From contig LDOQ01000348.1 of the NCBI GenBank assembly GCA_001887945.1, positions 1-54,622 of the forward strand: a stretch of 54,622 nt of DNA. The letters run 5' to 3'. The notes below the pieces were generated by a model that made no database searches, was not told the origin of the DNA, and worked only from the letters and a program-made list of their open reading frames with translations. Shown piece after piece: positions 28,038 through 38,549 of the stretch. Made by a program: the position numbers and the translations under genes. Each line of letters starts with the position of its first letter. The stretch's first letter is position 1. The DNA is from Spraguea lophii. Its lineage: Eukaryota > Microsporidia > Spragueidae.

Positions 28038-31001
28038 TTATTTAAATAAATAATATTTTTTAAACAATAATTTACACCCTATCATTTTCTTATAAACATC
28101 ATCTATTAATTTACTATTATTTTCTACAATATCACAAACATCATAATTATTATCTTCCATATATTTTATATGCAATATATCATTTATACAGCATAATATT
28201 TCTACATTCTTATAATTCTTAGACCACTTATGCATGTAAGAGAGTAATTTCACTCTATTAATAGAATATAAATTATTTATTATTTCTTTAAAATTATTTT
28301 TATTATTATCATTCTCGTTGATTTTAAAATTATTCTCTATATTTTCATTATCATTATTTTTATAAAATATATTTCTTAATACTTCTATTACTTCTTCATG
28401 TACTTTATTTTTATTAAATAAAATATAAATTAATTCTTTATCATCTTCTATTATTTTATTATCTATTTTATTTTCTATAAAATTTATATCCATAAGATAT
28501 TCTCCTCCTATTATTATTTTATTTTTATCTGATGTATTTATTGTAGAAGAAACATTATCTTTGTTATTTTCATCTTTATCATTTATCTTTCTTTTAACTG
28601 TATCTATACTATTATTCTTATCTTTAACTGTATCTATACTATTATCTTTAACCTTATCTTTGATTGTATCTATATCTTTATTATCATTCTTATTATCTAT
28701 ATCTTTATTACATGCTGTTATAGAATAATATTTATTACACTCTTCTATTATTTCTATAGCCCATATACATCCTATACCACTATCTATTATTTTATTTTTC
28801 TTACCATTTATTCTTATTATACCTTCTTTATCTGATGATATAATATATTTATTATATAATAATATTTTTGTTATAGATGTTTTATGACCTTCTATTACTT
28901 TTAATAATTTTATATCTATGTTATTTGTATTTATTTTATTCGTATTTATTTTATTCGAAGGGTCAGTAAGGTCAGAAGACTCATTTTCTGTATTTTTATT
29001 AATATTATTATTAATATAATTCATTTTATATAATCTTATATTATTATCTACACATCCTGTAGCTATAATATTATTTTTTATATTAAATGTTGTAATACCT
29101 CTAGGATGTATTATTTCTTTATATTCCATCATATTATTAAATATTAATAATCTTTTATCCATAGATGATGTTATTATATTAAAATTATTATTAGTAATAT
29201 TTTTATTATTCGTTATATCTTTACTATTAGCATCATTTTTATTATCTTTAACATCATTTATATTATCTTTAACATCATTTATATTATTAGCATCATTTAT
29301 ATTATCTTTAACATCATTTATAGAAAATATATTAACATTGGTAATACCTCTATTATGTATTTTACTAGTATATATATTCTCTATATTTTTATATAAATAT
29401 AAAATACCATCATCAGTACCTATTGTTATTAAATAATAATTATCTATAAATATATAACTACCAGTAACAATATTATCTTTAGTAAAATTAATAACATTTT
29501 TATAAATAATATTATTTATATTTTTATTACGAGGGTCATTAAGGTCATTTATATCTAATATAAATATCTTATTCTTAGATACCACTAACATTCCATAATC
29601 TCCTACTTCTATCTCCATTATTATTTCATCTTCTTTTACCACAGTAATATATTCTATAATATCTTTATTATCTAATATTTTATTTTTTATTATACTTCTA
29701 TTCTCATAATCATTATCAGTAATTAAACTATTTTTATTATTCTCATAATCATTATTATTTATATTATTCATATTATAATCAACTAAACTATTTCTATTTT
29801 CATTATCTATATTATTTATATTATAATCATTATAATCAACTAAACTATTTCTATTATCATAATCATTATTATAACATTTTAATTCTCCATTGTTACATAT
29901 AAATATATTATCTTTATATTTTTTTATATCTGTTATTTCTGTTATACATCCTATAATAGAATATATTTCTATTAATGTAATATTATTTATATTTTGTTTA
30001 GGGTCAGTGTGGTCATTACCATTATTATCACTATTACACTTATTATATTTATTACCATTATTATCACTATTACACTTATTATATTTATTACCATTATTAT
30101 CACTATTACACTTATCATTATTATCTTTATAACAGAAATAAATATCATTGTCTATAGACTGTATAACATATATACCATCTATTATTATAATATCTTTTAT
30201 ATTAACATTTAATATTCCATTATATTTATTTTTTAATGTAATTTCATACAATAGATTGTTTTCTATTAAATATTTATTATTCAGTAACAAAGAATTATAC
30301 ATATTACCATTTATATTTTTAATATCTTCTATATCGTTTATATTATCTTCTATATCATTTATATTATTAATAATATCGTTTATATTATCATTATTTTCTA
30401 TATCATTTATAATTATATCAATAGAATTATTATTATTTTTATTTTTATTATATTGATAGAATATATTATTATAAGAAAATAATAATCCTGTAGTATTTAT
30501 TCTTTTATTTTTATATTCTATATAATTATTATATTGTATTATTAAATTATTATTATATTGATATAATTTTATAGGATTATTATTTTTATATTCTGTTATC
30601 TTTGTTATTTTATATTTTATAATATTATTCTTAATATTGGTATTAGTAATAGTATTATTGTTATTAGTATTAATATCATTACCGTTATTACCATTATCAT
30701 TATTAGTAATATTATTACAATTATCATTACAATTATAATTATCATTATTGTTATAAATATATAATTTATATAATATACTTTCTGTTAATATATATGTTAC
30801 ATCTTCTATTGTTATTATTGATATAATATTATCTTTTAATGTTATAGTATTATTATTATAATATATTATATTATTGTATGCTGTTAATAATATTTTATTG
30901 TATGTCATTACACTGTTTAATATATTTTTATATAGTTTTTTGGTTATTGTATTTGTTGTTCTATTGTTTATTATATTTTTTAATTTTTTTGATGTATGCA
31001 T
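28038..31001 (-). CDS. WD40-repeat protein with huge Asn-rich inserts, probably Utp13
   Basis: A 987-aa beta-propeller protein. WD-like units are visible as GITNVNIF, IITSSMDKRLLIFN, IIATGCVDNNIRLYK and GHKTSITKILLYNKYIISSD. The C-terminal ~120 residues (EEVIEVLRNIFYK... LLSYMHKWSKNYKNVEILCC ...DVYKKMIGCKLLFKKYYLF) look like the helical domain of Utp13/TBL3, a U3 small-subunit processome factor for 18S rRNA maturation; this is a pattern judgement. Between strands the protein is swollen by Asn/Asp/Lys inserts, with tandem repeats such as CNSDNNGNKYNK three times and INDVKDNINDxK. The start is supported by CCC (GGG at 31008-31010), six bases upstream. Confidence 0.75.
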   Translation of the reverse strand: MHTSKKLKNIINNRTTNTITKKLYKNILNSVMTYNKILLTAYNNIIYYNNNTITLKDNIISIITIEDVTYILTESILYKLYIYNNNDNYNCNDNCNNITNNDNGNNGNDINTNNNNTITNTNIKNNIIKYKITKITEYKNNNPIKLYQYNNNLIIQYNNYIEYKNKRINTTGLLFSYNNIFYQYNKNKNNNNSIDIIINDIENNDNINDIINNINDIEDNINDIEDIKNINGNMYNSLLLNNKYLIENNLLYEITLKNKYNGILNVNIKDIIIIDGIYVIQSIDNDIYFCYKDNNDKCNSDNNGNKYNKCNSDNNGNKYNKCNSDNNGNDHTDPKQNINNITLIEIYSIIGCITEITDIKKYKDNIFICNNGELKCYNNDYDNRNSLVDYNDYNINNIDNENRNSLVDYNMNNINNNDYENNKNSLITDNDYENRSIIKNKILDNKDIIEYITVVKEDEIIMEIEVGDYGMLVVSKNKIFILDINDLNDPRNKNINNIIYKNVINFTKDNIVTGSYIFIDNYYLITIGTDDGILYLYKNIENIYTSKIHNRGITNVNIFSINDVKDNINDANNINDVKDNINDVKDNKNDANSKDITNNKNITNNNFNIITSSMDKRLLIFNNMMEYKEIIHPRGITTFNIKNNIIATGCVDNNIRLYKMNYINNNINKNTENESSDLTDPSNKINTNKINTNNIDIKLLKVIEGHKTSITKILLYNKYIISSDKEGIIRINGKKNKIIDSGIGCIWAIEIIEECNKYYSITACNKDIDNKNDNKDIDTIKDKVKDNSIDTVKDKNNSIDTVKRKINDKDENNKDNVSSTINTSDKNKIIIGGEYLMDINFIENKIDNKIIEDDKELIYILFNKNKVHEEVIEVLRNIFYKNNDNENIENNFKINENDNNKNNFKEIINNLYSINRVKLLSYMHKWSKNYKNVEILCCINDILHIKYMEDNNYDVCDIVENNSKLIDDVYKKMIGCKLLFKKYYLFK
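30015..30117 (-). repeat. 36-bp minisatellite inside the WD40 gene
   Basis: Nearly three in-frame copies of a 36-base unit start at 30015, 30051 and 30087, encoding CNSDNNGNKYNK on the - strand. Units 1 and 2 are identical as read, which suggests recent slippage. Confidence 0.85.
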
Positions 31002-32018
31002 GAAATAGGGTGGAAAATATATTTTAGAAAAAAATAATATTTTTAATTTTAAGAGTAAAATATATTTTAATTGTTATTGGATAATTATTATTTAAAGATT
31101 ATTTATTATTAAAATATGTAATATTTATATATTTAATGGTTTATATATATATTAATCTTATTTTATATTATAGATTATGATTTATAGAATTATAATTTTA
31201 TATGTTGTTTAAACATAAATTAATATATGATAAATAACTTTTTAATTTAATGATAGGCTTGTTGTACTATGGATTGTAATGTCATGATATTGAATTGTAA
31301 AACTATGATATTGAACTTGAACACGATTAATTCCTTTTTCTTTGTTTTGTCTTATCTATCTTTTATTTTGTATATTTATCTTTATTTTATATATCAATCT
31401 TTTATTTTGTTTTCACTTGAGGATGAGAATATCTTTCCACATATCTAAGGTTATCTTTTGAGGTTAATTTTTCTTTATGTGGAAATCGAACATTCAGATT
31501 TAGAATTTGATTGTTTTACATGGCAACTGTTTAGGTGTGTTAAATAATATTACAATTTAATTTTTATTTCTTTTTTTAATTTTATATTATCATTAAAATA
31601 TAAATAAAATAAGAATTATATAATTATGAGATATATAAATATAATTATAATACCATTTATATAATTTAATGATAAAAAAAGAAATATAAAATTATTTAAA
31701 CGTAAAAAAATGAAGATTTTGACATTTAAAATTTATATGAAAATATATTATTGTATTTTAAATCTATTGATTTATATTTATTATTAATAATAATTTATAA
31801 TAATCGTAATATATTTTAATTATCATATCTAAAATATGTCACATACATTATTTCAATTATCCATCATCAAAGATGATCGTTAAATACATTATATTCTAAA
31901 TATATAATAAAATAAATTTTATTAGCAAAAAAAATTTTTAAATTGTCAATAATAAAATGTCATTCCATAGAATAACTGTCATTGTAAATTATAAAAATGC
32001 AAATTTTTTTTACATTTA
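31002..32018. other. Gene-poor AT-rich stretch between divergent genes
   Basis: No gene seen. The part 31260-31510 is less AT-biased and includes the inverted pair TTTCCACATA (near 31433) and TATGTGGAAA (near 31477). No known RNA motif (U2, U6, SRP, RNase P) was recognised there. Confidence 0.45.
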
Positions 32019-33221
32019 ATGAATTTTATTTTTATTATATGTTTTGTTTTCTGTGCAGAAAATGTGAAGAAGAAAAGTAAACGTAAAAATAAAAATAACA
32101 TAGTTTTTAATCAAACACCATATCTTCCAATGTCTCAAGAACCATCTTATCTCATGGATCAAGAGCCTATATTTAATTCCCCATCTACAAATCTTTATAC
32201 AAGCTTTCATGCAGATACGATTACAGAAATAGATACTGTGCAACCTTCATCATCACTAATGCCTAACTTTGCAGATAATCTGTTGTTTCGAGAAAATGAT
32301 ATGGAAATTACATGTAAAAATGAAGATGATCCTTTTTCAGTTCCTATTTATGAATCTATTGATGAATATTGTGAATCTCATTTAGAACAAAAAGATAGTG
32401 ATAATGATAATTTAGATTCAATGAGTTGTAATGATCAAAATATAACAACACCGAATACATCTTGGCAACAAAACAATCCAAGTGTAAAGACCAAGCCCCA
32501 AAAAACTTCGTATTTACTTGATTATGGTGCATTTTGCAAATTAGGTTTCAATAAGCTAACTTATTGTACAGATGAAACAGAATGTTTTTTAAATTATAAA
32601 AATTATATTGAAGAAGACGAAGAAATTGATTTTGAAGGAGATATATTAAAACATTTAACGCAACCTATTCGAATAAAATTGAATAATTTGGAAAGCGATG
32701 CAATCAGACTTGGGAAAAAAATGATATCGATATTTACTAGGCTAAAAAATTCTAGTAACAATAAAACACTAAATTTATTACACGGTATACAAAATATGGC
32801 AGAGTTAAAAATCGAACTCACTAGAACAAAAATATGTTATTTTAAACTCGCTCTAATTTATACGCTAAATATCGATATTACTAACAGAACGGAACTAGCT
32901 AAAAAAATCGCTTTGATGAAAGAAGATACAGATCCAAAAATTTATACGTGCGAACAAACGTTAGAAAAATTCTTTATCGCTGAAAAAACATTAATTTACA
33001 ATAGATCAATATTACAAATAGCAAAAATACAATGGAATATAGCAAACTGTCCTAACAAACACGAAATAGATGGATTAATGGCAACAATTAACGAAGTTAT
33101 GAAAGAAACATATACAGAAATGGCAAATTATTATGGTGAAATACTTTATTCGGGAATTGACATTGAAAAGATTAAATGTGAGTATGAGAGATTAACAACA
33201 GTTTCTAACCAATTAAATTAA
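32019..33221 (+). CDS. Secreted unknown protein with basic patch after signal peptide
   Basis: A 400-aa protein starting with a clear signal peptide (MNFIFIICFVFCAEN), immediately followed by a basic run VKKKSKRKNKN. The first ~150 residues are Ser/Pro/Asp-rich and probably disordered. From about residue 165 (LLDYGAFCKLGFNKLTYC) to the end it is folded and mostly helical, with scattered Cys. No family recognised. The basic run after the leader could be a nuclear signal or a protease/processing site. No CCC motif precedes the start, as for most secreted proteins in this window. Confidence 0.75.
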   Translation: MNFIFIICFVFCAENVKKKSKRKNKNNIVFNQTPYLPMSQEPSYLMDQEPIFNSPSTNLYTSFHADTITEIDTVQPSSSLMPNFADNLLFRENDMEITCKNEDDPFSVPIYESIDEYCESHLEQKDSDNDNLDSMSCNDQNITTPNTSWQQNNPSVKTKPQKTSYLLDYGAFCKLGFNKLTYCTDETECFLNYKNYIEEDEEIDFEGDILKHLTQPIRIKLNNLESDAIRLGKKMISIFTRLKNSSNNKTLNLLHGIQNMAELKIELTRTKICYFKLALIYTLNIDITNRTELAKKIALMKEDTDPKIYTCEQTLEKFFIAEKTLIYNRSILQIAKIQWNIANCPNKHEIDGLMATINEVMKETYTEMANYYGEILYSGIDIEKIKCEYERLTTVSNQLN

Positions 33222-34956
33222 ATTCTTATTTTCTATAATATTTTTATGTTAAAAAATTAAATTAAGATGCAGAAATCTTTAATCCTATGATTTATTCTTG
33301 ACCACATTAAAACAATATTTTATCAGAAATAGAAATATATTTATTAATTAATATTTTTTTTTTAATTTTTATTTATAAATTAAATGATATAATAAAATAA
33401 TGGTATTAATAAATATATCATAATTTATGATATATTTAATTATCTGAGATAAATATAAAAAGAGAGTAACTTGAATAAATGAAAATTTATTAATGTACCT
33501 GACTCTGTATTTTACAATAATTCATCCGATAGATTGAAATAATATTTATCTGATATAATTACAATATTTAGATTAATTAATAATGTGAACAATACGATAC
33601 CAAGGAAAAGATTAGAATTTCATTAAATTTCATTAAAGTGGATAATTGCATCATATACAAAATCATAACATTTTGGGAATATAAATTAAAGTGAAATTAA
33701 TATATATATAATAAAACGAATTAGATTGATTTCGTTTTCCATCAGACAGTAAAAATTTTTCTATTTATCTATTATGCTTTACAATATTTCAAAAACAATA
33801 TATAATTTAATAACATTAAAAATAATAAATATTTTCATATCTTAAACTGATTACTCATATTATTATTTTATTTAACTTAAGAAAAATATATACTCTTAAA
33901 TACATTATTTTATATATACGGTTATATTTGTATATCAATTTAAATATTTTTTAGTATTATATTTATATATTTATATCTGTAATGGTATTACATTAATTAC
34001 GAAATAATTATGAAAGATTTTCTTTTCCTCCAAAAGAAAACAAAAGATTCTAGAACATTTTAATTATCCATCTATAATATCATAAAATAAAATTAAAAAA
34101 GATATTTTTATGGTTAGATTCTATATCTAAGTTGTATAAATTGTATAAGCAATTATGCATATTAAATAAATTACATTATTAGCTCAAATTCTTTTTGATA
34201 AATTTTATTTTAATGATGTATTTCTTACAAATTTAAGAAACAGAGAGAACGTACTTTAAGATAATTATTGTGATTCATAACAATAAATATATAAATTATT
34301 ATACATCTTATAAATACAGTAATAATTATTTCATTAAATACTATATATTATTTTTATTTAAGTAGATATTGTAGTATATAAAAATAAGATTAATACATAT
34401 ATAATAGACACCGTGTCTATATTTAATTATTTTATAAATGAATATAATTTAGATAATAATAAATTAACATGAAAGTTATATTATAAATCTATTTAAGAGT
34501 TCTGTAAATATAATTATTTAATAGTTAACCTATATTAACTATTATTATTGTATATAATTTAATATTATCTTTATAAATATGGTATAATAATATAAAATAT
34601 TTTAATATACTTCAACTGATTTATATGCTGGTATATTAAGTATGGGTACCTGGTGATATATTAATTATTTACATTCTTTATTAAAAAAATATTTGAAGAT
34701 GATAATAATCTTATTAATACTTTTATTATTATAGTAATCTTATTATTATTATAATTATTATTTATATAGTTAAATTTATTATATTTTTTTAAACTATTGT
34801 ATGTTATACCTTGAATTTAGAAATAATAGGTTTCTTTTTAATATTTTAATATTTCTATATTTATTTTAATATTATTATTTTAAAATCAATATTTTCAATA
34901 TTTTCACGTCTAAAAATATTGCCTCCCTTTTTTTAACAAAATTTTTTTTTACCCTT
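33222..34956. other. Gene-poor AT-rich stretch, 1.7 kb
   Basis: No gene. It contains a decayed dispersed repeat (about 33500-33715) and a short perfect hairpin AGACAC-C-GTGTCT near 34408. Upstream of SUB2 the only start signal is the CCC at 34952-34954. Confidence 0.55.
33500..33715 (-). repeat. Decayed copy of the dispersed repeat
   Basis: The reverse complement reads GAAATTCTAATCTTTTCCTT, ATTAATTAATCTAAATATTG and ATTATTTCAATCTATCGG. These align in order with GAATTCTCAGCCTCTTTCGT, AAATCAATACAAGGATTG and CTACTTTAATCTAGTAACGG of the 25.4 kb element. GC has been lost at most differing sites. Confidence 0.6.
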
Positions 34957-36162
34957 ATGGCTAGAAGTGACGATGAATTGATTGAATACAATGATACCAT
35001 GGTTACATCACGACGTAAAACACAAGCATCGCATAGTGCAAACTTCAAGGATTTCTTGTTACGTGATGAATTGAATATAGCAATTCAGGATGCTGCATTT
35101 GAACATCCTAGTGAAGTACAACAACAATGTATACCTAAAGCTATATTGGGTGTGGATATTTTATGTCAAGCTAAAAGTGGTACGGGAAAGACAGGTGTTT
35201 TTGTTATATCTACTCTTCAACAACTTAAACCTATTGATAATGAATCTTCTGTATTGGTGATAGTACATACTAAAGAGATGGCTTATCAGATAAAAGAGGA
35301 GTATCAGAGATTTATAAAACCATTTAATGGTGTTACGGTAGGTGTTTTTTATGGTGGGGTAGATGTAGAAGAGGATATAAGAAGATTGAATAAAGGTTCT
35401 CCAACAGTATTTATTGGTACTCCAGGTAGAACATTGGATCTTCTGAAAAGAAAAGAAGTTAGTTTTAGACATGTTAAACATTTGGTGATCGATGAATGTG
35501 ATCAGTGTATAACAGATCTAAAATTAAGAAGAGATATACAAGAAGTCTTGTATAGAACTCCATTAGAAAAACAAACAATGATGTTTACAGCAACATTGAA
35601 TGAAGAATCAAAAGCTACATGTTTATTATTCCTTAATAATCCTCATGAAGTATACGTAGGTGAAGAATCCAGATTAACCTTACACGGATTAACACAAGGA
35701 TATTTGAAAGTAGAAGAAACAGAGAAGGAAAAAGTATTAGAGGATATCTTAGACAGATATGAAAATATTAACCAATGTGTTATATTTGTGAAAGATAAAA
35801 TGAGAGCAAAAAGACTTACCAGACATCTTTCCAAACAAGGGTTCCCTACCATTGATATTCACTCTGGAGTACCTACGAAAGAGAGATTACAAAGATTCAA
35901 TGATTTTAAGGAAAGAAAATACAGAATGTTAGTAGCTACTGATCTTATGGGAAGAGGAATAGATATCCAAGATATTAATATGGTGATAAACTATGATATG
36001 CCTGAGAGTGCAGAAGCATATTTGCATAGAGTAGGAAGAGCAGGAAGATTTGAAACCAAAGGAGATTCTATTTCTTTTGTATCTGATGAGAGTGACAGTG
36101 TTGTGCTTAATGAAGTACAAAAAAGATTTGAAGTTTCTATCAAAGATTTGAAAGAGCAATGA
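34957..36162 (+). CDS. SUB2: DECD-box ATP-dependent RNA helicase Sub2/UAP56
   Basis: An mRNA-export and splicing helicase of the TREX complex, acting in the nucleus. The 401-aa protein has the Q motif (PSEVQQQCIP, residues 51-60), Walker A AKSGTGKT at 72-79 and DECD rather than DEAD at 179-182 (VIDECDQC), which separates Sub2/UAP56 from other DEAD helicases. Motif III is TAT (211-213) where SAT is usual. It also has GRGIDIQ and HRVGRAGR in the C-terminal RecA domain. CCC at 34952-34954 lies two bases before the ATG. Length and motif order are normal, with no extra domains. Confidence 0.97.
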   Translation: MARSDDELIEYNDTMVTSRRKTQASHSANFKDFLLRDELNIAIQDAAFEHPSEVQQQCIPKAILGVDILCQAKSGTGKTGVFVISTLQQLKPIDNESSVLVIVHTKEMAYQIKEEYQRFIKPFNGVTVGVFYGGVDVEEDIRRLNKGSPTVFIGTPGRTLDLLKRKEVSFRHVKHLVIDECDQCITDLKLRRDIQEVLYRTPLEKQTMMFTATLNEESKATCLLFLNNPHEVYVGEESRLTLHGLTQGYLKVEETEKEKVLEDILDRYENINQCVIFVKDKMRAKRLTRHLSKQGFPTIDIHSGVPTKERLQRFNDFKERKYRMLVATDLMGRGIDIQDINMVINYDMPESAEAYLHRVGRAGRFETKGDSISFVSDESDSVVLNEVQKRFEVSIKDLKEQ

Positions 36163-36604
36163 AGATATACGGATAAGTAAAGCATGTTAAGAAATTGAAT
36201 AATCACAACACATTTATAATTTTTTATTTGTAAAATATCATAGAAAGGAAAACACAACTTTTATTTTTTTTAACATTATTTTGAAATAAATTATATTTTA
36301 ACTTTTAAAAATATTGTTTTTGATTAAAAAATAACCGCTATTTTTATATTTGGATTCTTTATTCTTAAATTCATTTAAAGATAAAGAAAAAAAATATTTT
36401 TATTTTAAATGTTTCGTTTGCCTGATTTAGATATTGAATGTTCATATATTGTTTATATTTATTTTTACACAGTATAATAATATATTTTATACTTAAAATA
36501 ATAATCCTTATATTAAACATATATAATTTAATATATTTATTATTTTATAATGAGAAAACAATAAAATATTATGTTATAATATATAATTTAATATATTTAT
36601 TATT
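36163..36604. other. Intergenic stretch between convergent genes
   Basis: ATATAATTTAATATATTTAT occurs twice (near 36521 and 36581), the second reaching the 3' end of RPB10. Nothing else was recognised. Confidence 0.5.
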
Positions 36605-36817
36605 TTATTGATTAACATCCTGTATCATATCAAATTTTAATAATTTTTCAATAATATCTACATGTCCTAAAAACATTCTTCTACAACAATATCTAGTCAT
36701 CTTTAATTCATCTAATGCTTCACATTCACTTTTATCATTCTTTAAAAAATTTATATATTCTTCCCATTTACTGGAAATTTCTTTTCCGCAGCTAAAACAT
36801 CTTACAGGAATAATCAT
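36605..36817 (-). CDS. RPB10: RNA polymerase subunit ABC10-beta
   Basis: A small zinc-binding subunit shared by RNA polymerases I, II and III. The 70-aa length is the family norm. The start [20 protein letters not shown] carries the first Cys pair (CFSC), and [19 protein letters not shown] carries the second (the RYCCRRM motif). A CCC motif (GGG at 36824-36826) lies six bases upstream of the ATG. The same window holds RPB1, but the two genes are 14 kb apart, so this is not an operon. Confidence 0.98.
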   Translation of the reverse strand: MIIPVRCFSCGKEISSKWEEYINFLKNDKSECEALDELKMTRYCCRRMFLGHVDIIEKLLKFDMIQDVNQ

Positions 36818-37223
36818 TGGAGAGGGTAAATAAAAATATTTTTTATAAAGAAAAAAATATTCTTTTGATTTTTAAAAAGTAGAGCAGGATAAATGTATTT
36901 ATACGTTTATTATAAACCAAACTAAAATATTATTTATATTTCTTTAGAGATATCAACAAAATATTATTCAAAATATATTTATATTATGCTATTTTATAAT
37001 TAAAATCTTATTTCTTTAGCAAAAAATAATTAATTATAGTTAATTAAATGATCAAAGCATATATTTTTTTAGATATGATATATCCCTTTGTGATTATAAA
37101 ATAATAATTTTATTTGTTATTTTGTAAAATCAATCATCAAGAATACCAATGATAATTTTTATTGCCATCTTTTCATTTCTATTTGTTTTCGTTGTATAAA
37201 ACTAATTTATTCTTATCTGTATT
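36818..37223. other. Intergenic stretch between divergent genes
   Basis: AT-rich. It contains a 16-codon hydrophobic mini-ORF starting at 37149 (MIIFIAIFSFLFVFVV) with no support. Nothing else was recognised. Confidence 0.4.
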
Positions 37224-38465
37224 ATGTTATCTATAAAATTTTATCTCTGTTGTATTTCATATTTATTAAATTCTACAATATATTCGGTTAGTTCGTTCAA
37301 TCTATCTATATTATCTAAGAGTGCTGGTTTTGATGTGAAACATTTTTATCTGTTATACGGTGTATATATTTTTAGATTTTTTGGTGGTGTTATATGGTCT
37401 GTCGTGGGAAGTAATTTTGCAATATTTAAAGAAGTAATGGCTATATGTATTGTTAGCTATAATATAACTATTTTGAATATGGTGTTGTTGCCTAATTGTG
37501 TTGATGGATGTATTTTTATGCCGTTGCTTTTAAATCAACTGGTTTCAGTGTTTTTTAGCAGTGGATTATTTCCAGTGTTTGATCAAATATGTATTCATTA
37601 TGTAAAAAATGAATTTGGAATAATAAAGTTGTGTGGTTCGTTGGGTATTGCTACTTCTCATATTCTTGGAATAGTAATGCCTATGTTTCTTACAGAAAAA
37701 TATTATACACAACATTTGGGTATTATAAAATATTTCACATCAACGTTTTTCTTGCCATTCTTACTTTTATTTATTTATTCGGCTAATATAAAAACTTTCA
37801 ATGAGAAAAAAGCGACTTCTGAAAACAAGAAAACGTTTAATGGTAAATTTATCATATTTTATTTATCTATTATTTGCTTAGGATTTGTACGTTGTGCTTT
37901 AACTGATTCTTTAACTTTTTATTACGAACAGGTTGGATTTAATTTCAGTTCTACACACAAGATATTTTTTCTCCGTCTAATAGTAGAATCAATTTCGTTT
38001 TATATTATTCCATACGTAGAAAATAATTTTAGTATAAACTTTTTATACTCTTTATCATTTATATTTGTAAGTTTAAAAACATTTTTATATGGTTTTTATA
38101 ATATCAATAGTAGAAATTTAATCTTTTCTGAATCCTGTGGTGCAATATCATCTGCCATACTAGCGTTTACAAGTACTAGATTAGTTGATGAAATATTTCA
38201 ATCGACATATAGATATATTTTGATACCATTATATTATGGGACGTTAAATGGAATATCTTTTTCTATATTTTCTGTAATAATGTTTAATTTGTGGGAAAAA
38301 CAAAATTTTATATTTGAAGGAAATAAATTTAGAGCATTGTTTTTATTTTCTAGTTTTATAGGTATTATAGGTGTTCTATTATTTTTCATATTCAATTATT
38401 TGAATAAAGAAACAAAAGATAAAGAATTTTTAGAAACAAAGAAATATACAATAGATTTTAAATAA
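37224..38465 (+). CDS. Multi-spanning transporter, MFS-like
   Basis: A 413-aa protein with about 11-12 hydrophobic segments spread over its whole length and a short charged loop in the middle (KTFNEKKATSENKKTFN, residues ~192-208), the usual six-plus-six layout of the major facilitator superfamily. IIKLCGSLGIATSHILGI resembles the RLxGSxGxxxG motif of the MFS_1_like/LacY-type branch. The substrate cannot be told; microsporidia import nucleosides, sugars and other metabolites from the host, so a host-facing carrier is plausible. No CCC motif upstream. Confidence 0.75.
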   Translation: MLSIKFYLCCISYLLNSTIYSVSSFNLSILSKSAGFDVKHFYLLYGVYIFRFFGGVIWSVVGSNFAIFKEVMAICIVSYNITILNMVLLPNCVDGCIFMPLLLNQLVSVFFSSGLFPVFDQICIHYVKNEFGIIKLCGSLGIATSHILGIVMPMFLTEKYYTQHLGIIKYFTSTFFLPFLLLFIYSANIKTFNEKKATSENKKTFNGKFIIFYLSIICLGFVRCALTDSLTFYYEQVGFNFSSTHKIFFLRLIVESISFYIIPYVENNFSINFLYSLSFIFVSLKTFLYGFYNINSRNLIFSESCGAISSAILAFTSTRLVDEIFQSTYRYILIPLYYGTLNGISFSIFSVIMFNLWEKQNFIFEGNKFRALFLFSSFIGIIGVLLFFIFNYLNKETKDKEFLETKKYTIDFK

Positions 38466-38549
38466 ATTATAAATCTTAATATTATTGTTTTATTAAAAAG
38501 TTTTATAATATTTTTAAAAATAGAATTTTTTTATATTTACATACCCATA

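Noticed and set aside
30015..30117. CRISPR-like array
   Set aside because: The 36-base repeats are directly adjacent without spacers, lie inside a coding frame, and the genome is eukaryotic.
37149..37199. 16-codon hydrophobic mini-ORF before the transporter gene
   Set aside because: No motif or paralogue supports it; hydrophobic mini-ORFs are expected by chance in T-rich DNA.
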